A stretch of 64,000 nucleotides of DNA from Paenibacillus sp. FSL R5-0345 (GTDB taxonomy: Bacteria; Bacillota; Bacilli; Paenibacillales; Paenibacillaceae), in NCBI RefSeq assembly GCF_000758585.1, contig NZ_CP009281.1, positions 4,588,001 through 4,652,000 on the forward strand, written 5' to 3'. The translations under genes were made by a program, and so were the position numbers. Shown in pieces: positions 17,572-26,015 of this stretch. The notes beneath the pieces were generated by a model. The model was given only the letters and a program-made list of their open reading frames with translations. It searched no databases and was not told the origin of the DNA. Position 1 is the first letter of the stretch, and each line of letters starts with the position of its first letter.

Positions 17572-18672
17572 TTAGCGTACCGGAGTACCGCTGATACATA
17601 CATTATCTCCGAGCACTTTTACTTCCAATCCCTCCAGAGAAATCGCATCCTTCATCAGCTCTACACCTGGAAATACGAAGGTCCCTTTCGCATTAGCACC
17701 ACCGCCGACAATCTTTGGAGCAAAAAAGAGGATCACTCGATCAACCAACCCACTCTCAAGCATCGCACCGTTTAGCGTACCTCCGCCTTCAAGTAAAATT
17801 GATCCAATTTCCATCTCGCCGAGCGTTACCATAGCAGCCTTCAAATCCACCCGTGGTCCTGCACCGCTAATAACGATTTGTACCCCTGCCTCAAGCAGAG
17901 CAGCTTTCTTGTCAGCATCTGCAGCTTCTGTTGTCACGATGATAGTAGGCGCTAGACCGTCACTTACTACTGCTGAATCCAATGGAGTACGTAGTCCAGA
18001 ATCAATCACGATCCGCACCGGGTTAATCCCAGGCACTTCCGTTCTTGTCGTCAGTGAAGGATTATCTGCAATCACTGTGTTCACACCGACCATGATCCCC
18101 TGATGCCGATGCCGCAGTGTATGTACAATCTCCCGCGCTTCTCCGTTCGAAATCCACTTACTATCACCTGATTTGGTAGCCAGGTTGCCATCCAACGTAC
18201 TGGCACTCTTGAGCGTCACAAACGGCTGTTTGGTCAAAATATACTTGATGAACCGCTCATTCAGCCGCAGCGCACGATCACGCAGCAACCCTACTTCTAC
18301 TTCAATGCCATGCTCGCGCAGCATTTGAACCCCGCGGCCTGCCACTTGAGGGTTAGGGTCTTCACAAGCGACTACCACTCTGGCTACGCCCTCATCGATT
18401 AGCCTTTGGCTGCAAGGCGGAGTCTTGCCATAGTGACTGCACGGTTCCAGTGTGACATAGGCAGTGCTACCCTTAGCTTGACCTGCCGCCATATTCAAGG
18501 CATGCACCTCAGCATGACCTGTTCCGCGCTGCAAATGAGTTCCAAGCCCAATCATAGCTCCATTCTTTACAACAACGCAGCCAACAACCGGGTTAATTCC
18601 CGTCTGCCCTTGGGCCCGTTCTGCCATATGCAGCGCCAGCGACATATAAAACTCGTCATTCATGTTGTCCAT
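17572..18672 (-). CDS. ribD: Bifunctional diaminohydroxyphosphoribosylaminopyrimidine deaminase / 5-amino-6-(5-phosphoribosylamino)uracil reductase
   Basis: Second and third steps of the pyrimidine branch of riboflavin synthesis. The N-terminal zinc deaminase (about 1-145) has H-A-E-V-H-A-L and P-C-S-H-Y-G-K-T-P-P-C; the C-terminal NADPH-dependent reductase (about 150-366) contains K-S-A-S-T-L-D-G and L-L-E-G-G-G-T-L-N. The first ATG has TAGGAGG five bases upstream, so it is preferred over the ATG three codons later. First gene of the operon, behind the FMN riboswitch and terminator. Confidence 0.97.
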   Translation of the reverse strand: MDNMNDEFYMSLALHMAERAQGQTGINPVVGCVVVKNGAMIGLGTHLQRGTGHAEVHALNMAAGQAKGSTAYVTLEPCSHYGKTPPCSQRLIDEGVARVVVACEDPNPQVAGRGVQMLREHGIEVEVGLLRDRALRLNERFIKYILTKQPFVTLKSASTLDGNLATKSGDSKWISNGEAREIVHTLRHRHQGIMVGVNTVIADNPSLTTRTEVPGINPVRIVIDSGLRTPLDSAVVSDGLAPTIIVTTEAADADKKAALLEAGVQIVISGAGPRVDLKAAMVTLGEMEIGSILLEGGGTLNGAMLESGLVDRVILFFAPKIVGGGANAKGTFVFPGVELMKDAISLEGLEVKVLGDNVCISGTPVR

Positions 18673-18707
18673 CTCGTCCTCCTATCCCCTTACTGTCTAT
18701 CTGATTT

Positions 18708-18757
18708 AAAAAACAGAAAAACCCATCTCATTCTCCAGGAGGAGTTCAAGATGGGTT
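18708..18757 (-). terminator. Riboswitch-linked terminator before ribD
   Basis: Minus-strand hairpin with arms AACCCATCT and AGATGGGTT followed by TTTCTGTTTTTT, ending about 35 bases before the ribD ATG. It lies roughly 135 bases after the FMN aptamer, a long distance for this type of switch. Confidence 0.75.
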
Positions 18758-18892
18758 ATGTGAGAGTTTATCGGCAGTCCAAATAAAAGTGTGCGTAAAT
18801 AACCGTCAATCGACGGCAATTGTGAAATATCGCACATAATAAATGAAAACACTGCAGTCCACCTGTCTATACAGACAAGCAGTTAACCTCTC

Positions 18893-19060
18893 CTTCTTCC
18901 ATCCAGACTATACTGTCGGTCCCGGAATTTCACCGGGTCCACCGTTCGCATCAACAATGCGAGCCGGGTAGCGGACTAAGCGCGGTAGATAAACTTAATA
19001 ATTAAGCACTCTACAACAGCATCACCGCCGGTAGGGAATTACACCCTGCCCTGAAGGATT
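18893..19060 (-). ncRNA. FMN riboswitch (RFN element) of the rib operon
   Basis: Minus strand carries the conserved RFN blocks: CAGGGCAGGGTG, CCCTACCGGCGGT, a GCCCG-like variable arm, GGTGGACCCGGTGAAATTCCGGG, ACCGACAGTATAGTCTGGATGG and the closing GAAGGA that pairs with TCCTTC (P1). FMN binding is known to stop transcription or translation of riboflavin genes; here a terminator downstream supports transcriptional control. Confidence 0.97.
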
Positions 19061-19101
19061 GATCCTTTATTTAATTGAGGTTCAAGTTTTCCTTACTAAC
19101 A

Positions 19102-19130
19102 AAATTATCACTTACACCATCGAAATGCAA
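19102..19130 (-). promoter_or_regulatory. Promoter of the riboflavin operon
   Basis: Minus-strand TTGCAT, 17-base spacer, TAATTT, about 40 bases upstream of the RFN element; sigma-A type. Confidence 0.6.
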
Positions 19131-19237
19131 GTGCGTTTAATATATTTACTTAAAATTTGTAACTTAATTCTAAGATGTACGGTGATTACAAGAAGAAACG
19201 ACATTGTTTTTTATAAACAAATTTACGAATAAAAAAG

Positions 19238-19285
19238 AAAGCAAAAAAGCGCCAGGACTACTATCTCCAAGCGCTCCTTGCTTTC
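19238..19285 (-). terminator. Terminator after mscL
   Basis: Minus-strand hairpin with arms GAAAGCAAGGAGCGC and GCGCTTTTTTGCTTTC directly after the mscL stop. Confidence 0.7.
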
Positions 19286-19294
19286 TTTTTCCAA

Positions 19295-19699
19295 TTACAA
19301 ACCACGTTCTTGTTGTTTCAACAAATCACGAATTTCAGTCAACAGTACGATATCCTCGGCAGGTGCAGGAGTCTCCACTACTTCGACTTTAACCGCTTCT
19401 TTACGTTGAAATTTGTTTGCTAGCTTGATCACCATAAAGATTGAGAAGGAAATAATAAAGAAATCAACCACTGCCTGTAAAAATAGACCGTACGGGATAG
19501 ATAATTTATTCTCCATCACCATAACATTCAGAGCCCGATCCTTGAGATCTATACCACCTGTTATTAAGCCAATGATCGGCGTTATAATGTCTGACACTAA
19601 TGAAGTCACAATTTTACCAAAAGCTGCTCCGATTACTACAGCAACCGCTAAATCTAACACATTTCCTTTCAGGGCAAAAGCTTTAAACTCTTTCCACAT
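19295..19699 (-). CDS. mscL: Large-conductance mechanosensitive channel
   Basis: Osmotic-shock emergency valve in the membrane. 134 residues from the ATG at 19699: N-terminal M-W-K-E-F-K-A-F-A-L-K-G-N-V-L-D-L-A-V, first pore helix with G-A-A-F-G-K-I-V, periplasmic loop, second helix and a charged C-terminal helix L-T-E-I-R-D-L-L-K. GGAGGG ten bases upstream supports this ATG; a TTG six codons earlier overlaps that site. A TATAAT box about 35-40 bases upstream is a likely -10. Confidence 0.95.
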   Translation of the reverse strand: MWKEFKAFALKGNVLDLAVAVVIGAAFGKIVTSLVSDIITPIIGLITGGIDLKDRALNVMVMENKLSIPYGLFLQAVVDFFIISFSIFMVIKLANKFQRKEAVKVEVVETPAPAEDIVLLTEIRDLLKQQERGL

Positions 19700-19873
19700 C
19701 TTCCAATTTCCCTCCAACCTATCGAATTTGAAATTATTATAGCATAGTAGCTTCCCAAATCTTAAGACTTGTTAAGAAACTATTAAGTTTACCTTTACTT
19801 TTACCTGCCGCCGTTGTTAAGAAATCTCTTGTTAAATAAGGATTACGAACTACATGAAAGGAAGATTTCTATC

Positions 19874-21058
19874 ATGACAACTCTGAAAAAAGAAAAAATT
19901 CCAGAGCTTCAGCTCGTTCGTGCTCTTTGTATTATAGCTGTAGTCACTGTTCATGCCACCTCATATGCAACTTTACAAATGACAGGTTCGCGTTATTTTG
20001 CTATCTACAATTTCCTGAATATTTTTATGAAATATGGTACTCCGACCTTTATCGCGATGAGTGCCTTTGTGCTTTTCTATAATTATAATGAGAGACCTGT
20101 GAATAAAGCGCTTCTGACCTCATTCTACAAAAAAAGATTCCTTTACATCCTGCTTCCATACTTCATGTTCTCATTGTTTTATTTCACGTTAACGCAGCTT
20201 GCAGTCGGTTCACCTTTCAATGGAGAGTTGATTCGGAATTTTTTTGTTAAGCTTTTCACTGGTAAAGCCTATACTCATCTCTATTTCGTATTCATCAACA
20301 TGCAATTCTATCTGTTATTCCCTTTTCCTCTGCTCTTGTTCAAACGTTATCCGCAGATTCGTAAATACTCTATTGTCGCAGGAATTCTCATCCAATGGGG
20401 TTTCATCCTTGCTAATAAATATCATTTTCAAGTCGCAAACAGAGGCAGCTGGTGCCTCACCTATTTCTCCTATTACATGTTAGGTGCATGGCTCGGAATG
20501 TATTATCCACAGATTAAAACATGGATTGAGGCGCATCGATCAGAGCAAACTAAAAAGAATAATCCGCCTGGAATGGTGTTTCGAGGAATTTGGGCGATTT
20601 GGTTAACCTCAGGAATTTCTCACACGATGTTATATTACCAAAATCGACGATATGGCACTTCATTCAACTCGTTGATTTATGAACTGCTATACAGTACTTT
20701 TGCATTTACAAGCCTGTTAGTTTTAATGTCTGTTGCACGGTTTCTGTTGAGAAAATCATCACTTTCATTCTTATACCAACCGCTTGAGCGGTTAGGATCG
20801 TTTTCATTTGGTGTATATCTGATACATCCGCTATTCTTACTGCTATACAGACAACTTTCTCCAACAATCAGTACTTCGTGGCTTCTGCATCTCTGGTATG
20901 TCGGCGGCTTTATTATAGCTCTAGGCTTTTCTTGGATCGCCGTTAGTCTTTTAGCACGTTATTTGCCGTTTGCCTGGGTGCTTTTCGGAAATGTATCACA
21001 GAACAAAAAAGAAGGATCACACACGACTTCACATCGCTCATCGCCAGCCTTTAAATAA
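19874..21058 (+). CDS. Acyltransferase-3 family membrane protein
   Basis: 394-residue polytopic protein of the acyltransferase-3 (Acyl_transf_3) family, which moves acetyl or other acyl groups to sugars or polysaccharides across the membrane. Visible are the starting E-L-Q-L-V-R-A-L-C-I-I-A-V-V-T-V-H helix, with the family's Arg and His, about ten hydrophobic segments, and the terminal F-S-F-G-V-Y-L-I-H-P-L-F-L motif. No SGNH domain is fused. The chosen ATG has AAAGGA 11 bases upstream; an earlier start would add about 20 residues. First of four functional units in an accessory block transcribed rightwards. Confidence 0.8.
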   Translation: MTTLKKEKIPELQLVRALCIIAVVTVHATSYATLQMTGSRYFAIYNFLNIFMKYGTPTFIAMSAFVLFYNYNERPVNKALLTSFYKKRFLYILLPYFMFSLFYFTLTQLAVGSPFNGELIRNFFVKLFTGKAYTHLYFVFINMQFYLLFPFPLLLFKRYPQIRKYSIVAGILIQWGFILANKYHFQVANRGSWCLTYFSYYMLGAWLGMYYPQIKTWIEAHRSEQTKKNNPPGMVFRGIWAIWLTSGISHTMLYYQNRRYGTSFNSLIYELLYSTFAFTSLLVLMSVARFLLRKSSLSFLYQPLERLGSFSFGVYLIHPLFLLLYRQLSPTISTSWLLHLWYVGGFIIALGFSWIAVSLLARYLPFAWVLFGNVSQNKKEGSHTTSHRSSPAFK

Positions 21059-21131
21059 GTATTTTGAACGTGAATATATTGTATACTTCTTGTAGAACGA
21101 TTGCTTTACAAGCAAGAAAGGACGCTGAATC

Positions 21132-21842
21132 ATGCACAACGCAACACTGCTTTTGGTTGACGATGAAGCCGAGATTATCAAGCTCATGCAGATCTATCTG
21201 GAGAACGAAGGATATCGCCTGTTAACTGCCCGAGACGGACTGGAAGCACTTGAAATTATCAAAAAAGAAACGATAGACCTAATGGTACTAGATATTATGA
21301 TGCCCAACATGGACGGTATAGAGGCTTGTATAAAAATTCGAGAAACACAAAAATTCCCGATTATTATGTTATCAGCAAAGGGTCAGGAATTAGATAAAAT
21401 CACAGGACTCAGTGTAGGTGCGGATGATTATGTTACGAAGCCGTTTAGTCCGCTGGAGCTCGTTGCCCGAATTAAATCCCAGCTGCGCAGAACCCGAAAT
21501 TACATGGTCGATCTAAGTGCCAAACAGGATGAAATCATCATTGATGGCTTAGTTATTAACTCGGTGACGCATGAAGTTAGCGTGGATGATCAGCCCGTTA
21601 AACTTACTCCGAGAGAGTTCGCAATTCTGGAGCTGCTCGCCCGTAACAGGGGACAAGTACTAAGCATGGAGCAAATCTACGCCAAAGTATGGAAAGAGCA
21701 ATTTCTCGAGAGCAATAATACGCTCATGGTACACATTCGAAAAATCAGAGAAAAAATTGAAGCTAATCCGAGAAAACCACAATATTTGAAAACGGTATGG
21801 GGCGTTGGCTACAAACTGGAAAAGGGAGGTTCTTCTAGTTGA
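21132..21842 (+). CDS. OmpR-family response regulator (VanR-like)
   Basis: 236 residues: receiver domain with V-D-D-E, phospho-acceptor Asp54 in V-L-D-I-M-M-P and the conserved lysine in V-T-K-P-F-S-P; winged-helix domain with L-T-P-R-E-F-A-I-L-E-L-L-A and the final T-V-W-G-V-G-Y-K-L-E. It resembles the VanR/YclJ-type regulators that respond to cell-wall conditions. Good AAGGA-type ribosome-binding site. The kinase gene overlaps its stop by four bases. Placed between two acyltransferase genes, its targets may be these neighbours. Confidence 0.85.
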   Translation: MHNATLLLVDDEAEIIKLMQIYLENEGYRLLTARDGLEALEIIKKETIDLMVLDIMMPNMDGIEACIKIRETQKFPIIMLSAKGQELDKITGLSVGADDYVTKPFSPLELVARIKSQLRRTRNYMVDLSAKQDEIIIDGLVINSVTHEVSVDDQPVKLTPREFAILELLARNRGQVLSMEQIYAKVWKEQFLESNNTLMVHIRKIREKIEANPRKPQYLKTVWGVGYKLEKGGSSS

Positions 21843-22942
21843 ATTTCAAACGATTCGATACCCTCTCCTGGAAAATAGTTGGCTTCAGCTTAACAAGTTT
21901 AGCACTTACAGCAGCAATTTTATTGATGGGTTATTATGGGACATCCCTTTTAATATGGCTAAATCCTTCGCGTTCCTTTTTTGGGGTTAAACTCATCCTC
22001 TGGGTAATCAATAACATCGGTTCTACGCCAATAGTGATTCTTATTGGGATTCCTTTGTTTATCTTTTTTATCCTAAAGCTATCCAGAAGTACCACAAAAA
22101 AGCTTCATAACATTACAAGCGGAGTTCAAGCGATTGCCGATGGCAATTTATCTTTCAAGGTAACAGTAACAGGTACGGATGAACTCGGTAAACTCGCCGA
22201 AAATATGAACCTCATGGCTGGCAAGCTAAAATCCGCTATAGAGGAAGAACGAGCAGCTGCGAAAGCCAAAAACGACTTAATCACTGGTGTATCCCATGAT
22301 CTCCGAACCCCGCTAACCTCTGTGCTCGGATTCCTTGAGTATGTGGAGAAGGATCGTTATAAGAATGAGGTTGAGCTGCGTTATTATGTGAATATTGCCT
22401 ATGAGAAATCACTGACTCTAAAAAAACTAATCGACGATTTATTCGAATATACACGGGTTAGCAGCAGCGGTCTCCCTCTTAATATAGAGCCTGTAGATCT
22501 CGGAAAGCTGCTCGAACAGCTTGTCGAGGAATTCGCTCCCGTACTAGAGCAAGCGGATATGACCTACCGTATTCATACAGATAAGAGCCCTTTAATTATC
22601 TATGGTGATGCGGACGAGTTGGTACGGTTATATGAGAACCTATTTACCAATGCGGTTAGATACGGTAAAGAAGGTAAGATTCTAGATATTTCTGTCTATA
22701 GAAAAGACGATAGAGTGATTGCTACATGCACGAATTACGGCAATCCAATCCCTGCTACGGACCTCCCACACTTATTTAAACGATTTTATCGCGTAGATAA
22801 GTCACGTTCCAGAGAGACTGGCGGAAGTGGTCTAGGACTCGCGATTGCCAAGAGCATCACAGAGCTTCACGGTGGAACGATTTCTGCTAAAAGCTCACGT
22901 AAACAAACTGAATTTGAGACTTCCTTCCCTGCGAGCGAATGA
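21839..22942 (+). CDS. Sensor histidine kinase (VanS-like)
   Basis: 367 residues: two membrane helices (about 13-40 and 62-80), a HAMP domain (80-133), the dimerisation motif G-V-S-H-D-L-R-T-P-L-T with His153, and an ATPase domain with N-L-F-T-N-A, and G-G-S-G-L-G-L-A-I. The extracytoplasmic loop is only about 20 residues, so it may sense through the membrane or with a partner. TTG start with GGGAGG upstream, coupled to the regulator gene. The stop codon lies in the loop of the following terminator. Confidence 0.85.
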   Translation: MNFKRFDTLSWKIVGFSLTSLALTAAILLMGYYGTSLLIWLNPSRSFFGVKLILWVINNIGSTPIVILIGIPLFIFFILKLSRSTTKKLHNITSGVQAIADGNLSFKVTVTGTDELGKLAENMNLMAGKLKSAIEEERAAAKAKNDLITGVSHDLRTPLTSVLGFLEYVEKDRYKNEVELRYYVNIAYEKSLTLKKLIDDLFEYTRVSSSGLPLNIEPVDLGKLLEQLVEEFAPVLEQADMTYRIHTDKSPLIIYGDADELVRLYENLFTNAVRYGKEGKILDISVYRKDDRVIATCTNYGNPIPATDLPHLFKRFYRVDKSRSRETGGSGLGLAIAKSITELHGGTISAKSSRKQTEFETSFPASE

Positions 22943-22962
22943 TGCTTGCGGGGATTTTTTTA
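22927..22962 (+). terminator. Terminator overlapping the kinase gene end
   Basis: Stem CCCTGCGAGC / GCTTGCGGGG then ATTTTTTTA; the TGA stop of the kinase gene sits in the loop. It separates the two-component genes from the MBOAT gene. Confidence 0.8.
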
Positions 22963-23069
22963 CAATCTCATCCATTAAGAAAAAGATAAGAATTCATAAC
23001 ATAAAGGCTTAAGATCTGTGACTTATAGTGATTCCATACCAAAACTGCTATAAGTGAGGATTGTTAGTT

Positions 23070-24449
23070 ATGTTATTTAATTCATATCTCTTTATGTTTG
23101 GTTTTCTGCCTGTTGTGCTAGGAGGATATTTCATTCTAAATCGTTTTCGTCTCTTGTTCTACGCAAAAGTATGGCTGACCCTTGCCTCTTTGGTGTTCTA
23201 CGGATACTGGAACTTAAAGTACGTGCCTTTAATTCTGCTATCCATCTTGTTTAACTACGCTATGGGTCATTTCATTCATACCGCATCTGCCGGCAGACGT
23301 CGACCTCTTCTAATCTTTAGCTTAATTGCAAATATTCTACTACTTGGCTATTACAAATACACTGATTTTTTTATAGAGAATTGGAACGGACTTACAGGAA
23401 GTAATCTTCCTCTTCACCATCTTATTTTGCCATTAGGCATAAGCTTCTTCACATTTACACAAATCGCTTATCTTGTTGACGCTTACCGAAATCAGGCGCG
23501 TGAATACAGTCTTGTGAACTACACGCTGTTTGTGACCTTTTTCCCGCACTTGATCTCCGGTCCCATCCTCCATCACAAGGACATGATGCCTCAGTTTGAT
23601 AAGCTGCGAAATAAGGTCTGGAACTGGAACAACGTACGAAAAGGTATTTTATTATTTAGTATCGGTCTTGGAAAAAAAGTGGTCCTAGCAGATACTCTGG
23701 CTGGTTATGCTGACAATGGATTTTCTACCGCGGCGCATTTTATAGATTCTTGGGTGGCTGTCCTCTCCTATACTTTACAGCTCTACTACGACTTCAGCGG
23801 TTACACGGATATGGCGATCGGAATCGCATTGTTGTTCAACATCCGCTTGCCTCAAAATTTCAACGCCCCTTACCGTGCGCTAAGTATTCGCGATTTCTGG
23901 AGACGCTGGCATATTACACTCAGCCATTTTCTTAGAGATTATATTTACATTCCACTAGGGGGCAACCGGAAAGGATTTTGGATTTCAATTCGAAATGTGG
24001 TGATCACGTTTCTGATTGGTGGCTTTTGGCATGGTGCAGGTTGGATGTTCATTCTCTGGGGGCTTCTGCATGGTGTCGGACAAGCTGTGGAGAAAATTTG
24101 GGGACGCTGGAGCTTCCCCCTTCCCAAGTGGTTCTCATGGCTACTCACCTTCGTCTTCGTGAATATCACATGGGTATTGTTCCGATCTGAGCAACTGTCT
24201 CAAGCGATTCGTTTATTAAAAGGGATGAGTGGTCTTAACGGGATATCTTTACCGTCTATAGGCACGCTGAAATGGGCAATCCTTCTGATTCTCATCTTAT
24301 TGACAATTATTCTTTGGAATCCGCGTCATATCTGGAACAAACGCAATTTACAGTATAGCCGGAAAACGGCTTTTGTAATGGCATTTATCATCGTATTCTC
24401 GCTGCTGTTCTTCAACCGAATTACGACCTTTTTATACTTTAACTTTTAA
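23070..24449 (+). CDS. MBOAT family O-acyltransferase (AlgI/DltB-like)
   Basis: 459-residue polytopic membrane protein. It contains the MBOAT hallmarks: L-I-L-P-L-G-I-S-F-F-T-F-T-Q, L-I-S-G-P-I-L-H-H, L-Y-Y-D-F-S-G-Y-T-D-M-A-I-G, W-R-R-W-H-I-T-L-S and G-G-F-W-H-G-A-G-W, in which His321 is the expected catalytic histidine. Such proteins pass acyl groups through the membrane to cell-surface polymers, normally with an SGNH/DltD/AlgJ-type partner, which is encoded next. The ATG has GTGAGGA nine bases upstream; a TTG three codons earlier is less likely. Confidence 0.9.
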   Translation: MLFNSYLFMFGFLPVVLGGYFILNRFRLLFYAKVWLTLASLVFYGYWNLKYVPLILLSILFNYAMGHFIHTASAGRRRPLLIFSLIANILLLGYYKYTDFFIENWNGLTGSNLPLHHLILPLGISFFTFTQIAYLVDAYRNQAREYSLVNYTLFVTFFPHLISGPILHHKDMMPQFDKLRNKVWNWNNVRKGILLFSIGLGKKVVLADTLAGYADNGFSTAAHFIDSWVAVLSYTLQLYYDFSGYTDMAIGIALLFNIRLPQNFNAPYRALSIRDFWRRWHITLSHFLRDYIYIPLGGNRKGFWISIRNVVITFLIGGFWHGAGWMFILWGLLHGVGQAVEKIWGRWSFPLPKWFSWLLTFVFVNITWVLFRSEQLSQAIRLLKGMSGLNGISLPSIGTLKWAILLILILLTIILWNPRHIWNKRNLQYSRKTAFVMAFIIVFSLLFFNRITTFLYFNF

Positions 24450-24471
24450 AAAATATTATGGAGGACTGATT

Positions 24472-25908
24472 ATGCGTACATCTCCTGGGATTCATACAAA
24501 ATCGAAACGATTCGTAAGTTATTTTATGCTTTTTTTCATTCTGTTAGCTTTTGTAACAGCACTGATAACCGCATTGATCGACCCGCTGCAATTCTATCAT
24601 CGCCCCTCGTGGTATACGCCGCTTCTGTCGGAACAAGAACGTTATCAGAATCCAGGCTTAGCCAAAAATTACGAATACGACAATATCATCATCGGTACAT
24701 CCATGACTGAAAACTTTCTTCCGTCTCAAGTAGACGCAAGCTTAGGTGGAACAACCTTAAAGTTGTCTATGGAGGGTTCAACCGTTGACGAGCATTATAA
24801 AATCGCTAAACTCGCCTTAGAGACAGGGAAAGTACAACAAGTGCTTTGGGGGTTGGACTATTTCTCATTGAAGCTCGCTACCGCAGAGGAAGAAGAAGAT
24901 TTCCCTGACTATCTGTATGACGGTAAGCTATGGACTGACTATAAATATTGGTTTAATTCATCCGTATATAAACAATTTTTTCGAAGTATCAAAAGTACGC
25001 TGAGTGGTCAAACGAAACAGGATTTAGAAACTTTGTACAATTGGAATGATAAGGTAGTATTCGGCAAGCAATACGTTGCTGAGTCTTATTTTAAAGCTTG
25101 TGACAAAGAGATCGATTACGGTACGAATGAGGAAAGCCTTGATCAAGTAAAGGTTTATTTCAATACGTATATTCGATCTCTATTAGAGGAATATCCAGAT
25201 GTTCAGTTCTATTTTTACTATCCCCCTTACAGCGTAATGCGGCAGGTTGCTTGGTACTCCAGCAATCCCGTTCGTTTCAACAATCAGTTAGTTATGCGGC
25301 AATGGATGTTTGAGCAATTTGAGCAATACCCCAATGTGAAGCTCTATGATTTCCAGACAGCATCCGAGTGGACGTTTAATCTGGATCTGTATAAAGATTT
25401 AAGTCATCATAATGGTGAGGTGAATACCTGGATCGCTGAAGCTATAGGAGAGGATAGTTCGGAATATCGTGTAACGTCTAGCAACATAGAAGCATTTAAC
25501 ACACTTCTGGAAGAACAAGCGGAAAGTGCTGTCATCGATAGAAACGGCAATGTCTATCGTAGCAGTGTACAAGTAAACGGTGAACCTCTGGCATTTACCA
25601 CCCGTCTAGTCCAAGGGAATGAAGAGTTATGGTTACCTGCCAAAGAAATCGGAACAGCCCTGAACGCTTCAATAGATTGGGACGCAGCTACCAAAACTGT
25701 ATCACTTACTTCGGGTGGGAATAACGTTACTATGACTATTGGTAATACTGAGGCGTTAGTAAATGGACAGACTCTCGCAATGGATACCGCTCCACTACTT
25801 GCAGGAGGAAAAGTGTTAGTTCCCGTTGCTTTTGTTGCAGAGCATCTTGGATGGAACGTTTCTGTTGAACGAGAAGGTGATTGGCTACGCTACCTTCTTA
25901 ATTCATAG
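24472..25908 (+). CDS. SGNH/AlgJ-like protein fused to a C-terminal stalk (copper amine oxidase N-like) domain
   Basis: 478 residues: a membrane anchor (about 15-36); a DltD/AlgJ-like region with I-I-I-G-T-S-M-T-E-N, where Ser77 occupies the nucleophile position, and a later D-L-S-H-H (Asp309, His312 or His313) that would complete an SGNH triad; and a stalk domain (about 367-478) with L-W-L-P-A-K-E-I-G and V-L-V-P-V-A-F-V-A-E-H-L-G-W. Encoded 22 bases after the MBOAT gene, with GGAGG before the ATG. By analogy with alginate and D-Ala systems it would receive acyl groups from the MBOAT protein and deliver them outside; the stalk domain could bind wall polymer. The polymer is unknown. Confidence 0.7.
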   Translation: MRTSPGIHTKSKRFVSYFMLFFILLAFVTALITALIDPLQFYHRPSWYTPLLSEQERYQNPGLAKNYEYDNIIIGTSMTENFLPSQVDASLGGTTLKLSMEGSTVDEHYKIAKLALETGKVQQVLWGLDYFSLKLATAEEEEDFPDYLYDGKLWTDYKYWFNSSVYKQFFRSIKSTLSGQTKQDLETLYNWNDKVVFGKQYVAESYFKACDKEIDYGTNEESLDQVKVYFNTYIRSLLEEYPDVQFYFYYPPYSVMRQVAWYSSNPVRFNNQLVMRQWMFEQFEQYPNVKLYDFQTASEWTFNLDLYKDLSHHNGEVNTWIAEAIGEDSSEYRVTSSNIEAFNTLLEEQAESAVIDRNGNVYRSSVQVNGEPLAFTTRLVQGNEELWLPAKEIGTALNASIDWDAATKTVSLTSGGNNVTMTIGNTEALVNGQTLAMDTAPLLAGGKVLVPVAFVAEHLGWNVSVEREGDWLRYLLNS

Positions 25909-25956
25909 AATAACGCGGTACATTTCAACTTCCTCCCAACATTTTTGGACATACGT

Positions 25957-25973
25957 AAAAAAGCACCCGGCAT
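25957..25973 (+). terminator. Left arm of a terminator split by the insertion sequence
   Basis: AAAAAAGCACCCGGCAT, the 5' half of a hairpin whose other half (ATGTCGGATGCTTTTTT) is now at 27246-27262. With the IS removed they pair over 17 bases (two G-U pairs) around a TTAG loop, followed by T residues. Confidence 0.85.
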
Positions 25974-25977
25974 TTAG
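25974..25977. repeat. 4-bp target duplication, left copy
   Basis: TTAG immediately outside the left end of the IS; the same four bases follow the right end at 27242-27245. Confidence 0.75.
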
Positions 25978-26015
25978 TGGTCAAGCCCCCATTTTATAGA
26001 CACTGAAAAAAGACC

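Noticed and set aside
18406..18786. 126-codon plus-strand frame opposite ribD and its leader
   Set aside because: It overlaps the real ribD start and the riboswitch terminator on the other strand and has no family similarity or ribosome-binding site.
21132..22942. The two-component pair as true vanRS
   Set aside because: No vanHAX-type genes are nearby; only the general VanRS-like class can be supported.
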